Assembly (NCBI GenBank): GCA_017625035.1
Contig: JAGALX010000028.1
Span: forward strand, 1 to 64,000
From: Clostridia bacterium
Lineage (GTDB): Bacteria; Bacillota; Clostridia; TANB77; CAG-508
Length of the DNA stretch: 64,000 nucleotides
Direction of reading: 5' to 3'
Position numbers and translations under genes: made by a program. Positions 18,096 to 26,246 of the stretch are shown piece after piece (the first letter of the stretch is position 1; every line of letters begins with the position of its first letter). The notes beneath the pieces were generated by a model, which had not been told where the DNA came from, searched no databases, and was given only the letters and a program-made list of their open reading frames with translations.

Positions 18096-18200
18096 TACAA
18101 TAGGAAAGTTCTATTGTGAGGTAAATTTTAACTACAAACACTTTCCTATTATATAAAATCCATTGCACACAAATTTTTGCAATTTTTTCGCCCCATTTTC
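18094..18200. repeat. Structured intergenic repeat (TAGGAAAG family), copy B
   Basis: Starts ATACAATAGGAAAGTTCTAT, runs TGTGAGGTAAATTTTAACTA, closes with CTTTCCTATTATATAAAATC and CATTGCACACAAATTTTTGC, then CGCCCC. Nearly base-for-base the same as copy C (49785-49950) over its first 90 bases; the GCGCGAACAAA tail is altered here. It directly abuts the lysS terminator. Confidence 0.75.
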
Positions 18201-18246
18201 CATCTTTTTCACTTTTTCCAACAAATTCTATTAATAGAAGACTTTG

Positions 18247-18289
18247 TTTACAAAGAATTGTCAAATAATTTACAAAGAATTGTCAAATA
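18247..18289. repeat. Tandem 21-bp direct repeat
   Basis: TTTACAAAGAATTGTCAAATA occurs twice with one spacer base (18247-18267 and 18269-18289), so the period of 22 places the copies on the same helix face. It lies just upstream of a possible promoter (TTGATT, 17 bases, TAAAAT at 18293-18321) for the next gene and could be a regulator site. Confidence 0.55.
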
Positions 18290-18424
18290 TAGTTGATTTT
18301 TTTTGTATCTACAGTTAAAATAATAGTAATAAGGATAATAATATTATACAAATAGTAAAAACAGAAAGAATATATAAATATTTTTCTGCAAAATCACATA
18401 TGAAAATATAATATAGGAGAGAAA

Positions 18425-19423
18425 ATGAAGAAATTACAATATTTTGAAAATGAAAAAAATAAAAGTAAAAAGTTTATCAATAATATCTCAATTTTTTTAG
18501 AAAATATAAATCCAAGAATAAACGAATTAGGCAAATCTAAAAATAAAACAGACAATATTATGAATATATTTCAAATACAATGCTTTAATTATAATTTAGT
18601 AAATGAAATGATAGAATCAAAAGAACGATTAAAAAAAAGTGTTGATAATATATCAAAAGAAATTCCATCAACTAAAATAAAAAATGAAGAAGAATTAAAT
18701 TTTTCAATTAAAAAAATTGATTATATGAATGATATTTTAGATAATTCTGAAACTCAATTAAAAACAATAAATAAAGACGATTTAAAAGATATAGAAAAAC
18801 TACAAATGAATGCTATAAAAAAAGGTATATATGATAAATACATGCTTATTAAGTCAGAAATTGATAGAGATAGAATTAAAAATGGATTTGATAAAATACA
18901 AAATAAAAGCACATTAGGAAAGGTATTTGATAGATTTTTTGAAAGGGAAGATAAAGTAGATACTAAAAAAGAAAATTTATTTATGCTAATACATGAAATT
19001 GATGAAATAAGGCAAAATATACTAAAAAATGAAGAGCCGAAAAAAGAGTACAAAATAATAGAAATATTAGCAGATATAGATATTTTTCTAAAAGAAAATG
19101 AGTATGATTATAAATATAGAGCTCAAATTCAAAAAATTAAAGAGCTAAGAGAAAATATAGTATATACATTTTCAATTGATAAATATCAATTACGAAAAGC
19201 AATATTAGATAAACAAAAATCAAGATTTCCAGCAGTAATAAATAAAAAAATGAGCAAAGTTCAAAAAGAACGACAAAAAGCCATCGCATTTTTAACAAAA
19301 AATGGATATATTGAAAATGTGCAGGAAACAAATATTACATCAAAAATGGGAAGTATTATAAAAAGAATGAATACTATAGCTCAGAATATCGAAAAAATAA
19401 TAAAATATCAAAGTACAATATAG
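18425..19423 (+). CDS. Hypothetical coiled-coil protein
   Basis: 332-residue, highly charged (Lys/Glu/Asn/Ile) helical protein with no signal peptide or membrane helix. Long heptad-like stretches cover about 40-135 and 185-235. A basic patch near 255-290 (RKAILDKQKSRFPAVINKK) is the only less repetitive segment. I recognise no family. TATAGGAGAG precedes the ATG. Its transcription unit has its own upstream tandem repeat and a terminator. Confidence 0.6.
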   Translation: MKKLQYFENEKNKSKKFINNISIFLENINPRINELGKSKNKTDNIMNIFQIQCFNYNLVNEMIESKERLKKSVDNISKEIPSTKIKNEEELNFSIKKIDYMNDILDNSETQLKTINKDDLKDIEKLQMNAIKKGIYDKYMLIKSEIDRDRIKNGFDKIQNKSTLGKVFDRFFEREDKVDTKKENLFMLIHEIDEIRQNILKNEEPKKEYKIIEILADIDIFLKENEYDYKYRAQIQKIKELRENIVYTFSIDKYQLRKAILDKQKSRFPAVINKKMSKVQKERQKAIAFLTKNGYIENVQETNITSKMGSIIKRMNTIAQNIEKIIKYQSTI

Positions 19424-19461
19424 GTTGAATTTATAAATTTTAATAAATTCAATCTATTTTT
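19423..19461 (+). terminator. Terminator after the coiled-coil gene
   Basis: GGTTGAATTTA pairs with TAAATTCAATC (one G-U pair), then TATTTTTTG; it starts at the stop codon. Confidence 0.75.
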
Positions 19462-19583
19462 TGTAAATAAAATTTTATGAAAATAAAGTATTGTAAAAAT
19501 AAAACTTTTTATATATAATTTTGATATCAAATAAAGACGAATATAAATATATTGTCTTTTTTCCCAAAATAGGGGTGATTTAT

Positions 19584-20849
19584 ATGAAAAACTTTTTAAA
19601 AAATTACAAATCAACAATTATTTTATTAGCTGCAATAATTGTTGGAGCAATCGTAGGAGTGGTATTTAAAGAAAAAGCAGCTATACTTAGTCCATTTGGA
19701 GATATATTTTTAAACTTAATGTTTATAGTAATTGTTCCATTAGTATTTTTAAATATATCAACCGCAATAGCAAAAATGACACAACCAAAAAGATTTGGAA
19801 AAATTATGATTACAATAGTTGGAGTTTTTGTTGTCACATCATTAGTTTCGGTAATAATAGGTCTTTTTTCAACTTTACCAATTAAACTAGTTTCACCAGA
19901 AGACGGAGAAAAAATAAAAAGCTCTTTAGAGCAATCTACTGGTGAAGAAATGGAAACTTTGGAAGATGCATCAATATTAGAAAGAACAGTTGATTCTTTA
20001 ACAGTAGATGATTTTTCAAAACTATTATCAAAAAATAATATAATTGCAATAATCATATTTGCTATAATTTTTGGAATAGCAACAAAAATGTCTGGAGAAA
20101 AAGGAAAACCGGTACTAGATTTTTTAGTAAGTGCAAATGAAGTTATTATGAACATAGTAAAAATTATTATGTATTATGCACCAATTGGATTAGGATGCTA
20201 TTTTGCATCACTAATAGGAACATTTGGAAATGAAATTGCAATAGGATATGCTAAAACATTTATTATATACACAGTAGTAGCAATTTTGTTCTATTTTATA
20301 ATATATACAATTTATGCATTTATTGCAGGAGGAAAAAAAGGTGTAAAACTTTTCTGGAAAAATGTATTACCATCAACGGTAACATCTTTAGCAACATGTT
20401 CAAGTGCAGCTTCTATACCTGTAAACATTCAAACGGCAAAGAAAATTGGGGTTTCAGATGATATTGCAGAAACACTAATTCCACTAGGAACTAGCTTTCA
20501 TAAAGATGGATCTATAATAGGTTCTGTATTTAAAATAATGTTTTTAGTTTGTTTATTTGGAACTAATGTTAGTAGCTTAGGAAGTGTAATGCAAATATTA
20601 GGAGTTGCAATAATCGCTACATTATTAGTAACAGCAGTTCCAATCGGTGGAGGAACAATATCTGAGATGATGATAATAACCATGATGGGATACCCAGTGG
20701 CAGCTCTTCCAATATTAACTATAATAGCAACAATTATTGATCCACCAGCTACAATGCTAAATGTTGTAGGAGATGCTACTTCATCAATGTTAGCAGCAAG
20801 AGCGATAGATGGTAAAGATTGGCTGAAAAATAAACAAGATGGTGAATAA
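19584..20849 (+). CDS. Dicarboxylate/amino acid:cation symporter (DAACS/SDF family)
   Basis: Glutamate-transporter-fold symporter taking up dicarboxylates or acidic/neutral amino acids with Na+ or H+. The ATG at 19584 follows AGGGGTGA and gives the usual N-terminus (KNFLKNYKSTIILL), 421 residues; an upstream in-frame ATG would add 21 unlikely residues. HP1 carries the serine-rich TCSSAASIPV; HP2 has PIGGGTISEMM. The TM7 NMDGT motif is replaced by FHKDGS, so substrate or coupling may differ from GltP/DctA. Single gene with its own terminator. Confidence 0.88.
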   Translation: MKNFLKNYKSTIILLAAIIVGAIVGVVFKEKAAILSPFGDIFLNLMFIVIVPLVFLNISTAIAKMTQPKRFGKIMITIVGVFVVTSLVSVIIGLFSTLPIKLVSPEDGEKIKSSLEQSTGEEMETLEDASILERTVDSLTVDDFSKLLSKNNIIAIIIFAIIFGIATKMSGEKGKPVLDFLVSANEVIMNIVKIIMYYAPIGLGCYFASLIGTFGNEIAIGYAKTFIIYTVVAILFYFIIYTIYAFIAGGKKGVKLFWKNVLPSTVTSLATCSSAASIPVNIQTAKKIGVSDDIAETLIPLGTSFHKDGSIIGSVFKIMFLVCLFGTNVSSLGSVMQILGVAIIATLLVTAVPIGGGTISEMMIITMMGYPVAALPILTIIATIIDPPATMLNVVGDATSSMLAARAIDGKDWLKNKQDGE

Positions 20850-20884
20850 TTTAAAATAGTTATAGAATAATATTAAAATGCTTA

Positions 20885-20937
20885 AAATACAGCTAAATGT
20901 TATACATAGGTTTAACATTTTAGCTGTATTTTTAAAA
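20885..20937 (+). terminator. Terminator after the symporter gene
   Basis: AAATACAGCTAAATGTTA pairs with TAACATTTTAGCTGTATTT (one bulge), then TTTAAAAA. Confidence 0.75.
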
Positions 20938-21011
20938 ATAGTACTATATACAAAATTTAGGTTTTATGGTAATATATGTAAAGTAGAAAAATTAGAAAGG
21001 ACATATAAATT

Positions 21012-21785
21012 ATGAAAATTTTAACAATTGGCGATATAGTAGGCGAAAACGGAGTAAAAAAATTTAAAGAAGAGCTACCTAAAATAAAAGAAGAGCAAAA
21101 TATAGATTTTATAATAGTAAATGCAGAAAATTCAGCAGGAGGAATGGGAATTACAACAAAAATATTTAATGATTTATTAAGTTTAAATGTAGATGTAATA
21201 ACAATGGGAAATCATACTTGGGGAAAAAAAGACATTTTTTCTTTCATAGATCATCCAAAATTAATAAGACCAGCAAACTATTCAAAAGGCGTTGTTGGCA
21301 AAGGATATGGAATTTATAAATGTAAAAACAAAAAAATCGCAGTTATAGACTTAATCGGAAGAACAGACATGAATGTTTTATCAGATAATCCATTTACGGT
21401 AGTTCAAGAAATAATAAAAAAAATTAAAGATGAATGCGATATGATTTTTGTAGAATTTCATGCAGAAGCAACTGCCGAAAAAATAGCAATGGGAAATTAT
21501 TTGGATGGAAAAATTACAGCAATTTATGGAACCCATACCCATGTTCAAACTGCAGATGAACAAATTTTAAATAATGGAACTGCATATATAACAGACATAG
21601 GAATGACAGGACCAATTAATTCAGTTATAGGAATGGAAAAAGAAGCGTCAATAAAAAGATTTGTTACATCTTTACCAGAAAGATATAAATTGGCAGAAGG
21701 AAAATGCATGTTAAATGGTTGTATTTTTGAAGTTGATGACGAAAAATGTCGAGTAATAAATATTAATAGAATAATTAGAAAATAA
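21012..21785 (+). CDS. ymdB: YmdB-family (TIGR00282) metallophosphoesterase
   Basis: 257-residue dinuclear-metal phosphodiesterase; Bacillus YmdB hydrolyses cyclic nucleotides and affects biofilm and motility programmes. Metal-binding motifs are all visible: GDIVGENG (8-15 region), NAENSAGGMG (about 38-47), GNHTWGKKDI (about 69-78), EFHAEATAEK (about 150) and GTHTHVQTAD (about 174-183). Followed 123 bases later by spoVS, the same order as in Bacillus, where rny-ymdB-spoVS lie near recA. rny is missing here. Confidence 0.93.
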   Translation: MKILTIGDIVGENGVKKFKEELPKIKEEQNIDFIIVNAENSAGGMGITTKIFNDLLSLNVDVITMGNHTWGKKDIFSFIDHPKLIRPANYSKGVVGKGYGIYKCKNKKIAVIDLIGRTDMNVLSDNPFTVVQEIIKKIKDECDMIFVEFHAEATAEKIAMGNYLDGKITAIYGTHTHVQTADEQILNNGTAYITDIGMTGPINSVIGMEKEASIKRFVTSLPERYKLAEGKCMLNGCIFEVDDEKCRVININRIIRK

Positions 21786-21908
21786 ATGCAAAAATGTGGC
21801 ATACGAAAGGCGAAGATATTTAATAAAACTACTAGACTTTTTTTTGTAATTGTATTATAAATATTAATGTAGTGAGAACACAAAAATAAAAATAATAGGA
21901 GGCAAAAA

Positions 21909-22172
21909 ATGGAAGTTTTAAAAATCTCATCAAAATCAAACCCAAATTCAGTAGCAGGAGCAATTGCTGGATTAGTAAAGGAAAACAATTATGCAGAAAT
22001 GCAAGCAATAGGAGCAGGAGCATTAAATCAAGCTGTAAAAGCAGTAGCAATAGCAAGAGGTTTCGTAGCTCCATCAGGAGTAGATTTAGTTTGTGTACCT
22101 GCATTCGCAGAAGTTCAAGTTGAAGGAGAAGAAAGAACAGGTATAAAATTAATTGTTGAATCAAGAAAATAA
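21909..22172 (+). CDS. spoVS: Stage V sporulation protein S
   Basis: Alba-fold-like small protein of 87 residues, an almost invariant family (MEVLKISSKSNPNSVAGAIA, ending LIVESRK). It affects asymmetric septation and later spore development in Bacillus by an unresolved mechanism. AATAGGAGG lies 9 bases before the ATG. Its position between ymdB and recA matches Bacillus. Confidence 0.96.
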   Translation: MEVLKISSKSNPNSVAGAIAGLVKENNYAEMQAIGAGALNQAVKAVAIARGFVAPSGVDLVCVPAFAEVQVEGEERTGIKLIVESRK

Positions 22173-22191
22173 TTTTTAATAATTTTTAGGG

Positions 22192-22221
22192 GGCATGGTA
22201 ATTTATTACCATGCCTTTTTG
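22192..22221 (+). terminator. Terminator of spoVS
   Basis: Perfect 10-bp stem GGCATGGTAA/TTACCATGCC with a TTTA loop, then TTTTTG. Confidence 0.85.
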
Positions 22222-22393
22222 TATCAAAAGTCTAAATATATTTTTTGTTTGTGCTTTAAAATGAGCCGGAAAATCTCGGTAGATATATCAACAAAATCAT
22301 TTTTCGAATCATATGAACTACAATTTATTAAATTTGAAAAAAATTATTGAAAAAACAAAAGAATTAATATATTATACAAATGTAAAAAAAAGC

Positions 22394-22438
22394 TTGACAA
22401 AAGAAAAATTTAATATATAATAAAACAAACAAATGTTT
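22394..22438 (+). promoter_or_regulatory. recA promoter with candidate SOS (LexA) box
   Basis: TTGACA (22394-22399), 16-base spacer, TATAAT (22416-22421). Five bases downstream lies AAAC-AAAT-GTTT (22427-22438), a perfect dyad resembling the Gram-positive LexA box GAAC-N4-GTTC with an A and T in the outer positions. The site would overlap the transcription start, a typical repressor position. Confidence 0.6.
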
Positions 22439-22453
22439 ACAAGGAGGAAAAAT

Positions 22454-23500
22454 ATGAATACTGAAAATCCAGAAAGAAAAAAAGCTCTAGAGGCAGCATT
22501 AAGTCAAATCGAAAAACAATTTGGAAAAGGATCTGTAATGAAACTAGGTGAATTCACAGCAATGAATGTAGAAGCAATACCAACAGGAGCATTAAGTTTA
22601 GACGTCGCACTAGGAATAGGCGGAATACCAAGAGGCAGAATAATAGAAGTATATGGGCCAGAATCATCAGGAAAAACAACATTAACACTACACATGATAG
22701 CAGAAGCACAAAAAATGGGAGGCGAAGCAGCATTTATAGATGCAGAGCACGCATTAGATCCAGTATACGCAAAACACTTAGGTGTAGATATAGATAATTT
22801 AATAGTATCACAACCAGACACAGGTGAACAAGCATTAGAAATAGCAGAAGCACTAGTCAGAAGTGGTGCATTAGACATAATAGTAGTAGACTCTGTAGCA
22901 GCACTAGTACCAAAAGCAGAAATTGACGGAGACATGGGTGATTCACACATAGGACTACAAGCACGTTTAATGTCTCAAGCATTACGTAAATTAGCAGGAG
23001 CAATAAATAAATCAAAAACTGTAATAGTATTTATAAACCAATTAAGAGAAAAAGTAGGAATAATGTTTGGTAATCCAGAAACAACTACAGGAGGTAGAGC
23101 ATTAAAATATTACTCATCTGTAAGATTAGACATCAGAAAAATCGAAAACATCAAACAAGATGGAGAAATAGTAGGAAATAGAGCAAGAGTAAAAGTAGTA
23201 AAAAATAAAATGGCTCCACCATTCAGAGAAGCCGAATTCGACATAGTATACGGAAAAGGAATATCAAAATCTGGAAACATATTAGATATAGCCGTAAATT
23301 TAGATATAGTTGAAAAAAGCGGATCTTGGTTCAGCTATAATGGCAACAGAATTGGCCAAGGAAGAGAAAATGTAAAAAAATATTTAGAACAAAATCCAGA
23401 AATTCTAAACGAAGTAGAAGCAAAAGTAAGAGAAAACTATAAAACAGCATTCGAAAAAAGTTTAGCTGAAGATGAAAATCAAACTGAAACAGAAGAATAA
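22454..23500 (+). CDS. recA: Recombinase RecA
   Basis: ATP-dependent strand-exchange protein and co-protease for LexA. The ATG at 22454 has AAGGAGG 7 bases upstream and gives the usual N-terminus ([20 protein letters not shown]); 348 residues. Walker A is GPESSGKTT (about 66-74); Walker [11 protein letters not shown], the L2 region and [20 protein letters not shown] are intact. The tail is acidic as normal. recX follows by 15 bases. Confidence 0.97.
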   Translation: MNTENPERKKALEAALSQIEKQFGKGSVMKLGEFTAMNVEAIPTGALSLDVALGIGGIPRGRIIEVYGPESSGKTTLTLHMIAEAQKMGGEAAFIDAEHALDPVYAKHLGVDIDNLIVSQPDTGEQALEIAEALVRSGALDIIVVDSVAALVPKAEIDGDMGDSHIGLQARLMSQALRKLAGAINKSKTVIVFINQLREKVGIMFGNPETTTGGRALKYYSSVRLDIRKIENIKQDGEIVGNRARVKVVKNKMAPPFREAEFDIVYGKGISKSGNILDIAVNLDIVEKSGSWFSYNGNRIGQGRENVKKYLEQNPEILNEVEAKVRENYKTAFEKSLAEDENQTETEE

Positions 23501-23515
23501 TAGTGGTGATAAAAA

Positions 23516-23974
23516 TTGTTAGATTACGAGAAATTAGCTGAATACGACAAAAACAAAACTAAAGTTTTAAAATACGTAGTATATAAAAAAAGAACAGAAA
23601 ATGAAATAAGACGAAAATTCGAAAAAGATATAGACTCTAGTATGTTAGAAGATATAATACAAGAGCTAAAAGAAAACAACTATATTAGTGATAATAAATA
23701 TATCGAAAGAGCAGTAAATGAATTTATAGCACTACGAAATTTATCATTAAAACAAATAAAATATAAATTGTTATCAAAAGGAATAAATTCTAACTTAATA
23801 GAAGAATATTTTTATAACAATAAAGAAGAATTAGCTGAATATGAAATAAATTCTGCTAATAATATAATAAATAAAAAAAATAATAATTCTGCTGAAGAAA
23901 TAATACAAATTTTATTGAAAAAAGGTTTCGAATATGATAATGTAAAAGAAGCATTAGAGAGGAGAAACCAATGA
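23516..23974 (+). CDS. recX: Regulatory protein RecX
   Basis: Small helical modulator that caps RecA filaments. The start is TTG (23516) with GGTGAT upstream. 152 residues in three-helix repeats with family features RTENEIRRKF, NNYISDNKYIERAVNEF and LKQIKYKLLSKGI. The 15-base spacing after recA implies cotranscription; its TGA overlaps the scpA ATG by 4 bases, so translation is coupled to scpA as well. Confidence 0.9.
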   Translation: MLDYEKLAEYDKNKTKVLKYVVYKKRTENEIRRKFEKDIDSSMLEDIIQELKENNYISDNKYIERAVNEFIALRNLSLKQIKYKLLSKGINSNLIEEYFYNNKEELAEYEINSANNIINKKNNNSAEEIIQILLKKGFEYDNVKEALERRNQ

Positions 23975-24738
23975 AAAAAAACATATTAAATTACGAATCA
24001 CAAATATATTCAATTAAAACAAATGACTTCGAAGGTCCATTAGATTTACTATGTCATTTAATCGATAAAAACAAAATGAACATATGTGATATCGATATTA
24101 GCAACATTACAGATCAATATATACAATACCTAAATGCTATGGAAGAACTTGACTTAGAAATAGCAAGTGAATTTGTAATAATGGCTTCAACACTTCTATA
24201 TTTAAAATCCAAAACCCTATTACCTGTTACAGAAAATGTAGAAGAAGAAAAAGAGCTAACAGAAGAAGAACTATTAAATAGAATTATGGAATATAAAAAA
24301 TATAAAGAAATATCAGAAAAATTAAAAAGTATGTATTCCGAATTTTCTAAAAGAGAATTCAAAGAGCCAGAAAAAATAAAGTTTCCAAAAAAAGAATTAG
24401 AAATAGATGCTAATTATTCAATGATAGTAAAAGCATATACAAAGGTAATTGAAAAAAATAAAAAACGTTTAAATAGCAATGCTAAAAATATACAAAAAAT
24501 AGCAATTACAGATACATATACCGTATCTAGTAAAGTAAAAGAAATGTATAAAGAATTAATAAAAAATAACAGATTTATATTCAATAATCTATTTTCGCAA
24601 AAACAATGCAATAAAGTAGAAGTTGTTACAGCATTTACAGGATTATTAGAAATGTCAAGAAGAAGCAAAGTTCAAACATCACAAAAAGAATTATTTGGAG
24701 ATATATTAGTAGAAAAAAATAAAAGAATAATAGACTAA
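23971..24738 (+). CDS. scpA: Segregation and condensation protein ScpA
   Basis: Kleisin subunit of the SMC-ScpAB condensin. 255 residues with the diagnostic N-terminal FEGPLDLLCHLIDKNKMNI and the region EFVIMASTLLYLKSKTLLP; the C-terminal winged helix (about 185-255) includes VVTAFTGLLEMSRRSKV. Overlaps recX by 4 bases. The usual partner scpB is not the next gene: a DUF2953 gene follows instead, so scpB must be elsewhere or absent. Confidence 0.92.
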   Translation: MKKNILNYESQIYSIKTNDFEGPLDLLCHLIDKNKMNICDIDISNITDQYIQYLNAMEELDLEIASEFVIMASTLLYLKSKTLLPVTENVEEEKELTEEELLNRIMEYKKYKEISEKLKSMYSEFSKREFKEPEKIKFPKKELEIDANYSMIVKAYTKVIEKNKKRLNSNAKNIQKIAITDTYTVSSKVKEMYKELIKNNRFIFNNLFSQKQCNKVEVVTAFTGLLEMSRRSKVQTSQKELFGDILVEKNKRIID

Positions 24739-24781
24739 AAAATGGAAAAAATAACTAGTAGTATATAAGGAGAAATCATAT

Positions 24782-25384
24782 ATGTTACTAGTTGTTATTT
24801 TTTTTATTATTATAATTATTGCAATTATAAGCATGCAAATAAAATTATATATAAAGATCAATAAAAATAAATTAAATACAATACTAAGAATCTATATATT
24901 CAAAAAAATATTAATTGGTAAAATAAATTTAAGTAATCATAAAAGAAATAAAATTAAAAATAAAGAAATAACCAATATAGTAAATGATAAAAAAACACTA
25001 ATTAAATTTATTTATAAAATAATAAAAGAAACAAGTTTAAAATTAGAAAAACTAAAACTAAAAATAGATGTATCTACAACAGACCCCATATTAACATCAT
25101 ATTTTGTTATGATAATATCAAATATAATAACTATTTTGCTAAAAAAAACAAAGCTAAAAATAGATTATAGTAATTGTAAATATATTATCAATCCACTTTA
25201 TATTAATGAAAAAATATTAAATATAAAATTAAATTGCATAATAAGCTCAAATTTGGTGCATATTACTTATATAATTTATAAAAATCTTAAGAAATGGAGA
25301 TGTGATGTAAATGGGAGAAGGGCATCCAATAGAAGGGCTTATGGTTACAGCAATGAACAGCATAAAGCAAATGATAGATGTTAA
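24782..25384 (+). CDS. DUF2953 domain membrane protein
   Basis: 200 residues with one N-terminal membrane helix (about 2-20), then a Lys/Ile/Asn-rich soluble part. The location between scpA/B and gerW, and the N-terminal helix plus LRIYIFKKILIGKINL pattern, fit the DUF2953 family, which sits beside ytfJ in many spore formers; its function is unknown. AAGGAG precedes the ATG. Its reading frame runs 74 bases into gerW, giving an odd Arg/Asn-rich tail, so the natural stop may have been lost. Confidence 0.6.
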   Translation: MLLVVIFFIIIIIAIISMQIKLYIKINKNKLNTILRIYIFKKILIGKINLSNHKRNKIKNKEITNIVNDKKTLIKFIYKIIKETSLKLEKLKLKIDVSTTDPILTSYFVMIISNIITILLKKTKLKIDYSNCKYIINPLYINEKILNIKLNCIISSNLVHITYIIYKNLKKWRCDVNGRRASNRRAYGYSNEQHKANDRC

Positions 25385-26057
25385 TACCATAATTGGCGAA
25401 CCAATAAAAGCACTAGATAATACAGTAATTATACCAATATCAAAAGTAGGATTCGGATTTGCAGCAGGAGGAAGTGAATTTAATGGAGAAACAGTAAATT
25501 CATACAATAGAAGAGAAAAAGAAGAAAATATAAAATATAGATTACCATTTGGCGGAGGAAGCGGAGCAGGAGTAAACATTACCCCAGTAGCATTTTTAAT
25601 AGTCCAAAACGACACAGTAAAACTATTAGAAGCAAATCATACATCAGTATTAGATAAACTAGTAGAATATGTTCCAGATGCAATAGATAAAATAAATCAA
25701 TTATTAAATAAAAAATTGGGTAAACAGCAAAATGAACAAGAAAACTATGATGAGTTCGATGAAGAAGATAATGATGATGAATTTGACTGGGATGATGATG
25801 ACAATGACTTCTTAGATGAAGACAATATAGACGATGAATATAATGATTTTTTACTTGAAGAAGATGATGAAAGTAAAAATGAAAACACTAAAAATACGAA
25901 AAAAAGTGAAGAAAAACAACAAAATAAAAATGCAAATACAGATGAAATTAAGATAGAAAATAAAAAAGTTTTTAGTAAAAATAATAAGAATAATAAAACT
26001 AAAAAACTTGAAGAGAAAATTAAAGAAATAAAATTAGAAGAAGAGGAAGACGAATAA
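25311..26057 (+). CDS. gerW: GerW/YtfJ family sporulation protein with acidic C-terminal extension
   Basis: Residues 1-130 match GerW (YtfJ): GEGHPIEGLM, IIPISKVGFGFAAGGSEF, PFGGGSGAGVNITPVAFL, then TSVLDKLVEYVPDAIDKI. In Bacillus this sigma-F-dependent protein is needed for normal germination and SleB function. Usual length is about 130-160 residues; here residues 140-248 add a run of Asp/Glu followed by Lys/Asn/Glu-rich sequence with no recognisable domain. Last gene of the recA-recX-scpA-DUF2953-gerW string, ending at a terminator. Confidence 0.88.
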   Translation: MGEGHPIEGLMVTAMNSIKQMIDVNTIIGEPIKALDNTVIIPISKVGFGFAAGGSEFNGETVNSYNRREKEENIKYRLPFGGGSGAGVNITPVAFLIVQNDTVKLLEANHTSVLDKLVEYVPDAIDKINQLLNKKLGKQQNEQENYDEFDEEDNDDEFDWDDDDNDFLDEDNIDDEYNDFLLEEDDESKNENTKNTKKSEEKQQNKNANTDEIKIENKKVFSKNNKNNKTKKLEEKIKEIKLEEEEDE

Positions 26058-26077
26058 TATTATAAAAATAATAAATT

Positions 26078-26112
26078 AAGAATATCAAGACAAAACTTGA
26101 TATTCTTTTTTG
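26078..26112 (+). terminator. Terminator of the recA-gerW string
   Basis: Perfect 12-bp stem AAGAATATCAAG/CTTGATATTCTT with an ACAAAA loop, then TTTTT. Confidence 0.85.
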
Positions 26113-26246
26113 AAATAAAATAAATAATGAAAAAATAAATATGAAGTTCAAGAATATATAAAAAATAAACCGCACAAATGTTTACTTTTAATAAAAAATA
26201 TGTAATAATACATCTTAATAAAACAAAACACACGAAAGGAAAAAAT

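Noticed and set aside
19604-20155. 183-codon minus-strand frame opposite the symporter gene
   Set aside because: Complement of a hydrophobic coding region; the composition is that of a mirror frame and no start signal is present.
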